Source of the DNA: Cumulibacter manganitolerans
Lineage (GTDB): Bacteria > Actinomycetota > Actinomycetes > Mycobacteriales > Antricoccaceae
DNA: 64,000 nucleotides
NCBI RefSeq assembly: GCF_009602465.1
Contig: NZ_WBKP01000012.1
Coordinates: 22,487-86,486, forward strand
Direction: 5' to 3'
Of the stretch, positions 50,337 to 62,438 are shown one piece after another. The notes under the pieces are model-generated. The model was not told the origin of the DNA, did not search any database, and saw nothing but the letters and a program-made list of their open reading frames with translations. Both the position numbers and the translations under genes were made by a program. Numbering within the stretch: the first letter of the stretch is position 1; every line of letters starts with the position of its first letter.

Positions 50337-50864
50337 ATGAGCGAGAAGGACGAGCGGTACGTCGACCCGGCCGCCGCCGCGTTCGCGAACCTCGCCCACC
50401 TCTCGGGGAGCAAGATCGACCCGTCGCGGGTGCGCCCGATGCCGAAGGTGTCCCGGCAGATCGACCAGCCGAAGTCGCGGCGCAGGTGGTCGGGGGCGGG
50501 TCCCTCCGTTCGCGACCCGAAGCCCGTCGGCAGCATCTTCGGCGATCTCGCCAAGCGGCAGGGCTGGGCCGCCGACATGCAGAAGGGGCGGGTGCTCAGC
50601 CACTGGTCCTCGGTGGTCGGTGAGCAGCTGGCCGCGAAGACCCGCGCGGTATCGCTGCGCGACGGCGAGCTCGAGGTGCGCACCGAGTCGACGGCGTGGG
50701 CGACCCAGCTGCGTGCGATGGAGCGGGTGCTCCTGCAACGGATCGCCGATCTGGTCGGGCCGAACGTGGTACGCCGGATCGTCATCAAGGGGCCGGCGGC
50801 GCCGACCTGGAAGCACGGCCGGCGCTCGGTGCGCGGCCGCGGACCGAGGGACACCTATGGCTGA
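50337..50864 (+). CDS. dciA: DciA family protein (DUF721), replicative helicase loader
   Basis: A 175-residue protein equivalent to Rv0004. The N-terminal half is basic and disordered; the DUF721 core begins GSIFGDLAKRQGWAADMQKGRVLSHWSSVVGEQLAAKTRAVSLRDGELEVRTESTAWATQLRAM, a KH-like fold that interacts with DnaB. DciA is the ancestral helicase-loading factor in bacteria without DnaC/DnaI. TAGGCT overlaps the recF stop and ends six bases before the ATG, suggesting a separate leaderless promoter. Its end overlaps the next gene by eight bases. Confidence 0.92.
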   Translation: MSEKDERYVDPAAAAFANLAHLSGSKIDPSRVRPMPKVSRQIDQPKSRRRWSGAGPSVRDPKPVGSIFGDLAKRQGWAADMQKGRVLSHWSSVVGEQLAAKTRAVSLRDGELEVRTESTAWATQLRAMERVLLQRIADLVGPNVVRRIVIKGPAAPTWKHGRRSVRGRGPRDTYG

Positions 50865-51636
50865 TCGACATCCTGACGACCCTGAGTGGCACCGCGCAGC
50901 CGACGGTCCGGACGGATGGGGCGAGCCCGGTGCGCAGCCGGCCGCGAGCCGGCCGAAGCGCTCGTGGAAGCAGCGGATTCTCTCGAACCAGAGCGCTCGC
51001 TGGGTGAGCACGGGGGCGCCGTACCACCAGGTCGGCGAGTACGCCGGCGCCGGTCGGCTGGTGGAGGCGGTCCGCGAGTTCGGCTGGCAGATCACCGACG
51101 CTGATGAGGAGGCCGACGCGCTCATCACGACCGCCCCGTTCCGGATCTCGGGCTATCGCGCCGGCAACGTCGTACGTGGCACCTTCGACCCGTTCGGCCC
51201 GACCGGCCCCGGCGCCCCAGCGCAGTGGCCGTTCCTGGCCTTCGATGCGGTCGAGGACAGCCGCGTCGGACGCACGGTCGGTCACTGCTTCACCTCCGTG
51301 CCGACGATGCTGCAGCTTCCGGCGCTGCGCATCCTTCCGGCCCGGTTCCTCACCGGCCCCGCCAGGGGCATGCAGGTCTTCCCGACGATCGACCCGATCT
51401 TCGACGCCCGATTCAAGCTCCTCGCGCGCGATGGGGAGCAGGAGCTGGAGGCGTTCACCCGGCTGATGACGGACGAGGTGCGCTCCGTGCTCAGCGCTGG
51501 GGACGACCTCGAGGAGATCTGGAGCGTGCAGGGCCAGCTGGTGGCAAGCACCTCGCAGCCGCATGACGAGCCGGTGCTCGCGCGGCACCTGGAGATCCTC
51601 GCGGCCATGCTGCGAGCGGTGCGGGCGCAGGCCTGA
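50857..51636 (+). CDS. conserved hypothetical protein, 259 aa (paralogue of next gene)
   Basis: I do not recognise a named family with certainty. A charged, disordered N-terminus (1-45) precedes an alpha/beta domain: SGYRAGNVVRGTF, PFLAFDAVED, then MQVFPTIDPIFDARFKLLARDGEQELEAFTRLM and a C-terminal HLEILAAMLRAV helix. The order 'F-D-x-R-F then a short helix, then W-x-x-x-G-Q-L-V' is repeated in the next gene (NDRYAVFAKDAQTVYGLL; WTAGQFVCIAR), so the two are diverged tandem copies, resembling DUF3137-type layouts. It overlaps dciA by eight bases, so it is probably co-expressed with replication genes. Confidence 0.7.
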   Translation: MADRHPDDPEWHRAADGPDGWGEPGAQPAASRPKRSWKQRILSNQSARWVSTGAPYHQVGEYAGAGRLVEAVREFGWQITDADEEADALITTAPFRISGYRAGNVVRGTFDPFGPTGPGAPAQWPFLAFDAVEDSRVGRTVGHCFTSVPTMLQLPALRILPARFLTGPARGMQVFPTIDPIFDARFKLLARDGEQELEAFTRLMTDEVRSVLSAGDDLEEIWSVQGQLVASTSQPHDEPVLARHLEILAAMLRAVRAQA

Positions 51637-51637
51637 G

Positions 51638-52300
51638 ATGTTCTTCGGCAGCGCCCGCGGCATCACCGGGAACTGGGGACGGCGGTACGGGGAGGGCAAT
51701 GTTCCCGAGTTCCGCCCGGACCGCGCCGGTCGGCTGCCGATCGAGGCGATGGCGCAGCACAACGGCTGGGAGCTCTCGCCCGAGATGCCTCGGTACGACG
51801 ACGGCACGCCGATCGACCTGTCGGGTGGACCGCTCGCGCCACAGCAGTGGCGGCCCAACCCGCCGATCGTGCACGGCCAGGCAGGATACTGGCACTTCTG
51901 GGCGCTAACGGTCACCGCGCGCACCCGCGGAGACGCCTGGCGCCCGTACGCCGTGACCTTCCTCCAGGTGGCTGGCCTGCTGCCGTACGTGCACGTGTAT
52001 TCGGAATCGTGGCGCGCGTCGGTCACGTCGGTGATGCCGGAGGTGGACCTGGAGTCGGGGGAGTTCAATGACCGTTACGCGGTGTTCGCCAAGGACGCGC
52101 AGACGGTGTACGGGCTGCTCAACCCCCGCGCCATGCAGCAGCTGCTCGACGCGCCCCCGCTCGACGAGGTCTGGACCGCCGGTCAGTTCGTCTGCATCGC
52201 TCGCGTCGACCCGCACCACTCGGCGGCGCTCGCCGCGCACCTCGATCTGCTCACCGGTATCGCCGGCGGCATCCCCAGCAGCCTGTTCGAGCGTGGCTGA
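51638..52300 (+). CDS. conserved hypothetical protein, 220 aa (paralogue of previous gene)
   Basis: A soluble alpha/beta protein of unknown function. Aromatic-rich strands (YWHFWALTVTARTRGDAWRPYAVTFLQVAGLLPYVHVY) precede the shared block ESGEFNDRYAVFAKDAQTVYGLLNPRAMQQLLDAPPLDEVWTAGQFVCIAR and a C-terminal AAHLDLLTGIAGGIP helix, parallel to the 259-residue protein upstream. The ATG follows that gene's TGA by one base, so they are one transcription unit. No transmembrane helix. Confidence 0.7.
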   Translation: MFFGSARGITGNWGRRYGEGNVPEFRPDRAGRLPIEAMAQHNGWELSPEMPRYDDGTPIDLSGGPLAPQQWRPNPPIVHGQAGYWHFWALTVTARTRGDAWRPYAVTFLQVAGLLPYVHVYSESWRASVTSVMPEVDLESGEFNDRYAVFAKDAQTVYGLLNPRAMQQLLDAPPLDEVWTAGQFVCIARVDPHHSAALAAHLDLLTGIAGGIPSSLFERG

Positions 52301-52303
52301 CCG

Positions 52304-54049
52304 CTAGCGAGTCGACGGTGCCGCGGTCGCCAGGGTCATCGCTCGCGCCGCCGGGGAACGGGCGGGAGCGCTGCGCGCGCGCCAGGCATGGCGGCGGGCC
52401 TCATCCTGCGCGGCCTTGGCATGCACGGCCTCGCGGTTCGGCGCGAGCGGGACGCCGTTCGTGCTGCGTAGGTTGACCAGCGGCTGCTGGTCGGGATCGA
52501 GCCATCTCGGCGGGATCCACACAGGTCTGCCGTCGTAGACGGTGACCCGCCAGCCGCGCCGCTCGAACTCGCGATGGTGATAACCACACACGAGAGTCAG
52601 CTCGTCAAGGTCGGTCCGGCCGCCGTAGAGCCATTCGACGACGTGGTGACGTTCGCACCATTCCGGGGGCGCCGTACAGCCGGGGAAGCTGCAGCCACGA
52701 TCGCGTGCGATCAGCGCGTTGGTCATGCCCTCGGGGCAGATGCGCTTCTCGCGGCCGTACCCGAGGATTCCCTTCGTGTCGCTCATCCAGACGGGGACCA
52801 GCAGCGCTTCCGCCGCCAGCGCCGCGACGTCGCTGAGGGTGACCGGTATCCCGCCGCTGGTCCGCCCGACCACGGGTTGGCTGCTCGTCGCGGCCCGCTG
52901 CCGCCCGTGCCGCAGCCAGTCCCACTCGCGCAGCGCGGCCACGCCGGCACCCGCGACCCCGTCGCCGCCGTTCGGTCCGTCCGCGTGCGGTGCCGCGTCA
53001 CGGTCGCTGGCCCAGTCGGGCAGATGGGTGACGTGTCCGGTGTACCGATCGACCTGCTCGAAAAGAGCGTCGGCGTCGAGGACGAGGTGCACCGTCGCGG
53101 GCGTCCCGCCCGAGCGCGGCAGGCCTGGACTGTCCAGCAGCCGGGCTATCGCGTCGGCCAACGCGTCGTGGGTTCGCTGCGCGGGGCTTCGGGTATCCGG
53201 ACCGAGCGGATCATCGGCGGGTTGGGGTGCGGCGAGCGGGTCGAGCACGGCGTGCAGCTGTGCCGCGAGCTCCCTGGTCAGGCTGCCCGAGATGTCGTGG
53301 GTGCCGTCCGCACGCAGGTCACCGATCCGCAGCCCGCGCCGTGCGGCGGTGACCGCCTCCGACGGTTGGGTTCCGTCCGGCAGGAGCGCGTCGTCGATCC
53401 GGTCCGCGATCAACCGCAGGTCCGTCGGACCGAACGCTGCCGCGTGCTGCACCAGCGCGGCCTCCGCCGTCGCCGCATCCTGGATCGTCACCGTCGCGCT
53501 CGTCGTCAGCCGGCGCATCGCCGCGCTGATCAGGCGCAGCTGATCGCCGGTGATCGCTCCGCGGTGCACCGCATCGGCCAGCGCGGGCAGCTCCGGGTCG
53601 CCGAGCCCCGTGCTGAAGTTGTGCTTGGGCAGCAGCTGCTCAGCGGTCCTGACCCGAGCGGCTGCCGTGGCCGGCGCGATCCGGAGCGCCTGAGCGATCG
53701 CGGCCCCGACCGACCGTGCCGCGAGATGAGCCGGCAGGTCCTCTGTCGTGGCGGCCTCGACGAACCAGCTGTCGAGGCAGGCGAGCCGCGAGCGGTGCGC
53801 TTCTGCGCGCTGCATCACCGCGATCAGCCGGTCGGGACCCAGGGCCTGCAGGTCTCCTCGGCGACCGATCTGCTCGAGTGCGGTGAAACCGGCGTCCAAT
53901 GCCGCGAACGCTGCGAGCAGCTCGGCGTCCAGCTCGCCGGCCGACGTAGGGTCCATGCCCATCGGGAACGCCCCGAACGCGGGAAGCGCGCCGCCGGCAG
54001 CGGCAGATGGCTCGTTCGCCTCGCCGCGCGTGTACCGCTCCTCCGACAT
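52304..54049 (-). CDS. DUF222 domain-containing HNH endonuclease (13E12-repeat type)
   Basis: A 581-residue protein with an N-terminal helical DUF222 domain (ELDAELLAAFAALDAGFTALEQIGRRGDLQAL; RVRTAEQLLPKHNFSTGLG) and a C-terminal HNH nuclease: IARDRGCSFPGCTAPPEWCERHHVVEWLYGGRTDLDELTLVCGYHHREFERRGW, with both CxxC-type zinc pairs and the catalytic His-His. These multi-copy actinobacterial genes match the M. tuberculosis REP13E12 family, some members of which are induced by DNA damage. The start MSEERY at 54049 lies just downstream of a candidate LexA box. The C-terminal 60 residues are Ala/Arg/Pro-rich. Confidence 0.9.
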   Translation of the reverse strand: MSEERYTRGEANEPSAAAGGALPAFGAFPMGMDPTSAGELDAELLAAFAALDAGFTALEQIGRRGDLQALGPDRLIAVMQRAEAHRSRLACLDSWFVEAATTEDLPAHLAARSVGAAIAQALRIAPATAAARVRTAEQLLPKHNFSTGLGDPELPALADAVHRGAITGDQLRLISAAMRRLTTSATVTIQDAATAEAALVQHAAAFGPTDLRLIADRIDDALLPDGTQPSEAVTAARRGLRIGDLRADGTHDISGSLTRELAAQLHAVLDPLAAPQPADDPLGPDTRSPAQRTHDALADAIARLLDSPGLPRSGGTPATVHLVLDADALFEQVDRYTGHVTHLPDWASDRDAAPHADGPNGGDGVAGAGVAALREWDWLRHGRQRAATSSQPVVGRTSGGIPVTLSDVAALAAEALLVPVWMSDTKGILGYGREKRICPEGMTNALIARDRGCSFPGCTAPPEWCERHHVVEWLYGGRTDLDELTLVCGYHHREFERRGWRVTVYDGRPVWIPPRWLDPDQQPLVNLRSTNGVPLAPNREAVHAKAAQDEARRHAWRARSAPARSPAARAMTLATAAPSTR

Positions 54050-56390
<2,341 letters not shown>

Positions 56391-56437
56391 AGCACAGGTC
56401 GAACGAGGGAGCGCTAGCGACCGACTGAGACACCTCA

Positions 56438-56568
56438 CGGTCGTCGAGCGAGCGAGGAACGAGCGACGTCGAGACGAGGCGAGAAGGAAATGCCGGTGAC
56501 CACATCGAATCCTGGCGCACCGCGTCTCGACGTCGCTCCGCCTAGCGGCTCCGCTCGCTCGACGACCG
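56438..56568. repeat. large inverted repeat between gyrB and gyrA (family C)
   Basis: The left arm (56438-56476) begins CGGTCGTCGAGCGAGCG and ends GACGTCGAGACG; the right arm (56523-56568) begins CGTCTCGACGTCGCTC and ends CGCTCGCTCGACGACCG. Outer 17 bases and inner 12 bases pair perfectly, with an unpaired middle on each side and a 46-bp loop. Elements of this CGAGCGAGCG type are scattered through many actinobacterial genomes. It fills half of the 241-bp gyrB-gyrA gap. Confidence 0.85.
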
Positions 56569-56631
56569 TGCACGGCCCGCCGGGCCCAGCCCCAACGTGA
56601 TGACAGAACGAAGACTTCGGAGAGATAGATC

Positions 56632-59130
<2,499 letters not shown>

Positions 59131-59832
59131 ATGAGCAGCGACAAGGACGCAGGCGGCAACGACTGGCTGTCTGCCCCGGTCGGAGGCGCTACTGGAGCGG
59201 ATGCCTCGAGCAACTCCGGCGTCAAGCAGGCCACGAGCGTCAGCGACTCAGCGAACGACAGGTCGGTCTCCGAGTCGGTGACGAGCTCGGGGTCGAAGTA
59301 CAAGTCGTCGTTCACCAACAGCCTCGCCGGCAGCAGCACCGGCTCGCTGTATCCGACGAGCACCAAGGACGCGGCGTCCCCCGCCCTCGACACGGAGCTG
59401 ACGCCCGGCCCGGCCACCTCGGTGGGCCTCGGCTCGGCCGCGACGGGCACCGTCACGCGACCCCGACGTTCGCCGTCGGCCGGCCCGCGTCGCGCGAAGC
59501 TGCAGATCCGGCACATCGACCCGTGGTCGACGCTGAAGCTGTCGCTCGTGCTCGCGGTCGCGTTCTTCTTCGTCTGGATGATCGCCATCGCGATCCTGTA
59601 CGGCGTCCTGTCCACGATGGGCGTGTTCGACTCGATCGACTCGATGTTCGCCGAGCTCGGCGGCAGCAGCGGGAACATCGTCACGCCGAAGCTCGTCTTC
59701 GGCGGTGCGGCGCTCATCGGTGCGATCAACATCGTGCTGTTCACCGCGCTGGCGACGATCGGGGCGTACATCTACAACCTGTGCGCCGACCTCGCCGGCG
59801 GCCTGGAGATCACCCTCGCCGAGCGCCGCTGA
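59131..59832 (+). CDS. DUF3566 domain-containing membrane protein
   Basis: A 233-residue protein equivalent to Rv0007. A long Ser/Gly/Ala-rich disordered N-terminus (1-120) precedes the DUF3566 domain: [39 protein letters not shown] with helix 1, then an extracytoplasmic loop with [11 protein letters not shown] and helix 2 ([26 protein letters not shown]). Its function is unknown, although its place behind gyrA is near-universal in actinobacteria. The ATG follows the gyrA stop directly. Confidence 0.9.
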   Translation: MSSDKDAGGNDWLSAPVGGATGADASSNSGVKQATSVSDSANDRSVSESVTSSGSKYKSSFTNSLAGSSTGSLYPTSTKDAASPALDTELTPGPATSVGLGSAATGTVTRPRRSPSAGPRRAKLQIRHIDPWSTLKLSLVLAVAFFFVWMIAIAILYGVLSTMGVFDSIDSMFAELGGSSGNIVTPKLVFGGAALIGAINIVLFTALATIGAYIYNLCADLAGGLEITLAERR

Positions 59833-59884
59833 GGCGCCCTCGCTCGTTTGCCGATCGTTCACCGTGATCGGGTAGAAATTTCGT

Positions 59885-60778
59885 ATGCAGAACATGAAGC
59901 TCCGGGAGTACATCGACAAGCTGCGCGTCGACGGCTACCGCGTGGCCAACAGCGCCAACGAGGACCCCACGCTCATCGACCGGTTCGGTGCGGCGGTCGA
60001 CACGTGGCGTGAGGACTACCCGTACGACGAGCTCATGGGCCAGGAGGAGTACGACGAGGAGAAGTACCGGCTGCAGGTCGAGCTGCTGAAGTTCCAGTAC
60101 TGGTCGCAGGATGTCGGCGCCAAGCACGTCATCGTGTTCGAGGGACGCGACGCAGCCGGCAAGGGTGGCACGATCAAGCGGTTCACCGAGCACCTCAACC
60201 CCCGCGCCGCGCGCGTGGTCGCGCTGAACAAGCCGAACGACCGCGAACGCGGCGAGTGGTACTTCCAGCGCTATGTCCGCCAGCTCCCGACAGCCGGCGA
60301 GATCGTGATGTTCGACCGGTCCTGGTACAACCGGGCCGGCGTCGAGCGGGTGATGGGGTTCTGCACCGACGAGGAGCACGCGACGTTCATGCGGCAGGCG
60401 CCGGCGTTCGAGCGGATGCTGGTCGAGTCGGGAACGACCGTGACCAAGCTGTGGTTCTCCGTCACCCGAGCCGAGCAGCGCACCCGGTTCGCGATCCGGC
60501 AGATCGACCCGGTCCGCCGGTGGAAGCTCTCGCCCATGGATCTGGAGAGCCTGGATCGCTGGGACGACTACACGAGGGCCAAGGAAGAGATGTTCGCCGG
60601 CACCGACAAGCGGCGCGCCGAGTGGTTCTCGATCAAGTCGAACGACAAGAAGCGCGGCCGGATCAACGCGATGCGGCACTTCCTGCACCGCTTCGACTAC
60701 GAGGGCAAGGACACCGACGTGGTGTACGCGCCGGACCCGAAGATCGTCAAGCGCGCCCGCACGTACGCCGGCGACTAA
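59885..60778 (+). CDS. ppk2: polyphosphate kinase 2
   Basis: A 297-residue PPK2 enzyme that transfers phosphate between polyphosphate and nucleotides. Walker A is GRDAAGKGG (87-95), then IKRFTEHLNPRAARVVAL, GEWYFQRYVRQLPTAGEIVMFDRSWYNRAGVERVMGF (Walker B and lid) and FAIRQIDPVRRWKLSPMDLESLDRWDDY. Single-domain, class I-like length, favouring NTP formation or NDP phosphorylation; the class is inferred. It is inserted between DUF3566 and tRNA-Ile, where mycobacteria have no such gene. Repeat B3 begins right after its stop. Confidence 0.92.
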   Translation: MQNMKLREYIDKLRVDGYRVANSANEDPTLIDRFGAAVDTWREDYPYDELMGQEEYDEEKYRLQVELLKFQYWSQDVGAKHVIVFEGRDAAGKGGTIKRFTEHLNPRAARVVALNKPNDRERGEWYFQRYVRQLPTAGEIVMFDRSWYNRAGVERVMGFCTDEEHATFMRQAPAFERMLVESGTTVTKLWFSVTRAEQRTRFAIRQIDPVRRWKLSPMDLESLDRWDDYTRAKEEMFAGTDKRRAEWFSIKSNDKKRGRINAMRHFLHRFDYEGKDTDVVYAPDPKIVKRARTYAGD

Positions 60779-60839
60779 CCCCCGTTGTGTTGTTACCACT
60801 TCGGGCGACGACGCCCCGAGCCGCAACAACACAACGGAG
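60779..60839. repeat. palindromic intergenic repeat, family B copy 3 (best paired)
   Basis: It begins on the base after the PPK2 stop codon. Perfect 13-bp arms CCGTTGTGTTGTT (60782-60794) and AACAACACAACGG (60825-60837) enclose the family core ACCACTTCGGGCGACG and the inner stem GGGCG/CGCCC. No T-tract follows. Confidence 0.88.
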
Positions 60840-60928
60840 GACAGGACGGTGAGGGGGATCTCTCCCACCTGGCGCGCGCCGCCCGGCGGACGGTATGTAT
60901 TATGGAGCGGTTGTCTCAGACGGTACCC

Positions 60929-61002
60929 GCGCCTGTAGCTCAGTCGGTTAGAGCGCATCCCTGATAAGGATGAGGTCGGAAGTTCGATTCTTCCCAGGCG
61001 CA
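60929..61002 (+). tRNA. ileT: tRNA-Ile (anticodon GAT)
   Basis: A 74-nt cloverleaf. Acceptor GCGCCTG pairs with CAGGCGC, discriminator A, D-arm AGCTCAGTCGGTTAGAGC, anticodon stem CATCC/GGATG around loop CTGATAA (anticodon GAT at 60963-60965), and T-loop GTTCGATTC. CCA is not encoded. Position after the gyrA region matches actinobacterial ileT. Confidence 0.96.
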
Positions 61003-61033
61003 CGCACGACGCTCGGATCCGAGAGGAGCACTC

Positions 61034-61156
61034 ATGCGCAAGCTGCTGCTGGTGATCCTCGGAGCGCTCGGATTCGCCCTGGCGAAGCGGCGGCGCGAGG
61101 CCGATCGCGACGCGGCCCTCTGGCGCGAGGCGACGAGCGGCAGCGGCACGAAGTAG
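61034..61156 (+). CDS. DLW-39 family protein, 40 aa
   Basis: A tiny protein reading MRKLLLVILGALGFALAKR followed by RREADRDAALWREATSGSG and TK. The hydrophobic N-terminal helix and the charged tail with D-x-x-LW-x-E-A-T match the DLW-39 family, conserved between tRNA-Ile and tRNA-Ala in actinobacteria. Probably a single-pass membrane peptide of unknown function. GAGAGGAG upstream of the ATG supports translation. Confidence 0.88.
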   Translation: MRKLLLVILGALGFALAKRRREADRDAALWREATSGSGTK

Positions 61157-61162
61157 CGACGA

Positions 61163-61238
61163 GGGGCCATAGCTCAATTGGTAGAGCGCCTGCTTTGCAA
61201 GCAGGAGGTCCGGGGTTCGATTCCCCGTGGCTCCACCA
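61163..61238 (+). tRNA. alaT: tRNA-Ala (anticodon TGC)
   Basis: A 76-nt cloverleaf including an encoded CCA. Acceptor GGGGCCA pairs with TGGCTCC, discriminator A (61235), CCA at 61236-61238; anticodon stem CCTGC/GCAGG with loop TTTGCAA (anticodon TGC at 61196-61198); T-arm CGGGG-TTCGATT-CCCCG. Lower-GC sequence begins directly after it, making its 3' end a candidate integration site. Confidence 0.97.
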
Positions 61239-61561
61239 GATGAAATCGCAGATAAGCCCTGTATTCTCTCGCTTTCCTGTCTTTCGTTTGCCAGGGGACT
61301 TGGACCGTCTGCAAGTGTGTCCATCACCGTGCACTGTGAAGCCGGGGATTTCCCTCGCCTCCCGAAGGAGGTCAACGCGGTCGCCCGGCCATCCCATCCG
61401 CGTCACCAAGCATTAGGGCCAATCGCCGCCGGTGCCCTCTCTCGCACGGCGCGCGTTGATCGAGTTCGGACTCGTCGCCGCTCTGCCCTACACTTCCGGC
61501 CTTCGCGATCCGCCACCCGAGCCATCCCTCCGAACGCGCCTACCTCAGCAATGATGGACTC
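61239..61561. other. gene-free segment after tRNA-Ala
   Basis: 323 bp with lower GC than the chromosome core and no supported gene. Short open frames on both strands have no family features; the minus-strand one is antisense tRNA translation. I see no integrase remnant that can be defended. It probably marks the left edge of an island integrated at the tRNA 3' end. Confidence 0.5.
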
Positions 61562-62002
61562 ATGCCAGCTTATGAGAGTTGGGCGAGCAGCCCCGCTTCA
61601 CGGAGGGTGATGCAGGGCAATAGGTCCCGCGACACCTCTCCGGAATTGGCCGTACGTCGTGTATTGCACGCTGCGGGTCTGCGATATCGAGTCGCATACC
61701 GACCCGAGCGGTCGTTGCGGAGAACCGCCGATATCGTGTTCACCAAGCAGCGCATCGCCGTCTTCATCGACGGCTGCTATTGGCACGCCTGCCCGGAGCA
61801 CCGAACGGTTGCGCAGTCGAACGCGACCTACTGGTCCGAGAAGCTAGCTGGGAACGTCGCCCGCGATGCTGACACGACGGAGCGACTACAGGAGGCCGGC
61901 TGGACCGTCCTCCGGTTCTGGGAGCATGAGGACCCGGGTGACGTCGCCACAGCCGTGGCTGCGACGGTTCGCAACCTCTCCGCCGGAGTCAAACGCCGAT
62001 AG
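61562..62002 (+). CDS. vsr: very short patch repair endonuclease (Vsr)
   Basis: A 146-residue Vsr-type nuclease that nicks next to T:G mismatches made by deamination of 5-methylcytosine. The order is WASSPASRRVMQGNRSRDTSPELAVRRVLHAAGLRYRV, then RTADIVFTKQRIAVFIDGCYWHACPEH with catalytic Asp57 and His75, then NATYWSEKLAGNVARDADTTERLQEAGWTVLRFWEHE. An ATG at 61610 after GGAGG is an alternative start, but the conserved WASS...R segment favours 61562. It is 0.4 kb upstream of a C5-cytosine methyltransferase, its usual partner. Codon use has more A/T at third positions than the core genes. Confidence 0.92.
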   Translation: MPAYESWASSPASRRVMQGNRSRDTSPELAVRRVLHAAGLRYRVAYRPERSLRRTADIVFTKQRIAVFIDGCYWHACPEHRTVAQSNATYWSEKLAGNVARDADTTERLQEAGWTVLRFWEHEDPGDVATAVAATVRNLSAGVKRR

Positions 62003-62438
62003 GCCGCGATACGAGGGGGCAAGACTCGCGCGTTTCCCGTCAGCGGTCCAAAGCCGATGCCGATGACTCTTCGCGTGTGCCGCCCCGTCCTGGCCGGTCG
62101 ACGGCAGGCGGCTCGACCTCGGCACCAAGGGCTGACGCTCCCCGTGGAGGGTCCGTAGCCGGTCCTGGACGTTGCGCACCGGGGTCCGCATTCGGAAGTA
62201 GAGGTCCACTGTCGCTCCAAAGTTCGAGATGCCACCGGCGCATTTCGCGGACTGGAGCCGCGGACGGAGCGGATTCCGAAGGGTTCCGACGCTCAGCCCT
62301 TACGTCGGCACGTCGATGTCGGTGCCCCCACCTAGCGTTGAACCTCAGCACTCTGTTGATAGCACGTCGGCATCGGGCAGGGGGACGGGGAACGCCATGC
62401 GAGAACACCAGCAGAAAGCTGAAGGCTCAGCTAAGCTA
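62003..62438. other. gap between vsr and the methyltransferase gene
   Basis: 436 bp. The methyltransferase frame stays open upstream to 62229, but the peptide there (PPAHFADWSRGRSG...) shows no family similarity. Open frames on the other frames are Pro/Arg/Ser-rich without codon bias. It may hold a decayed gene; nothing specific can be supported. Confidence 0.4.

Noticed and set aside
59810..61375. minus-strand open frame with GRIELPTSSLSGMRSNRLSY
   Set aside because: The same type of artefact, from translating the antisense of the tRNA-Ile gene, joined to shadow sequence of PPK2.
61032..61409. minus-strand open frame with SHGESNPGPPACKAGALP
   Set aside because: This peptide is the known artefact of translating a tRNA-Ala gene backwards; it occurs in many databases as a false protein.
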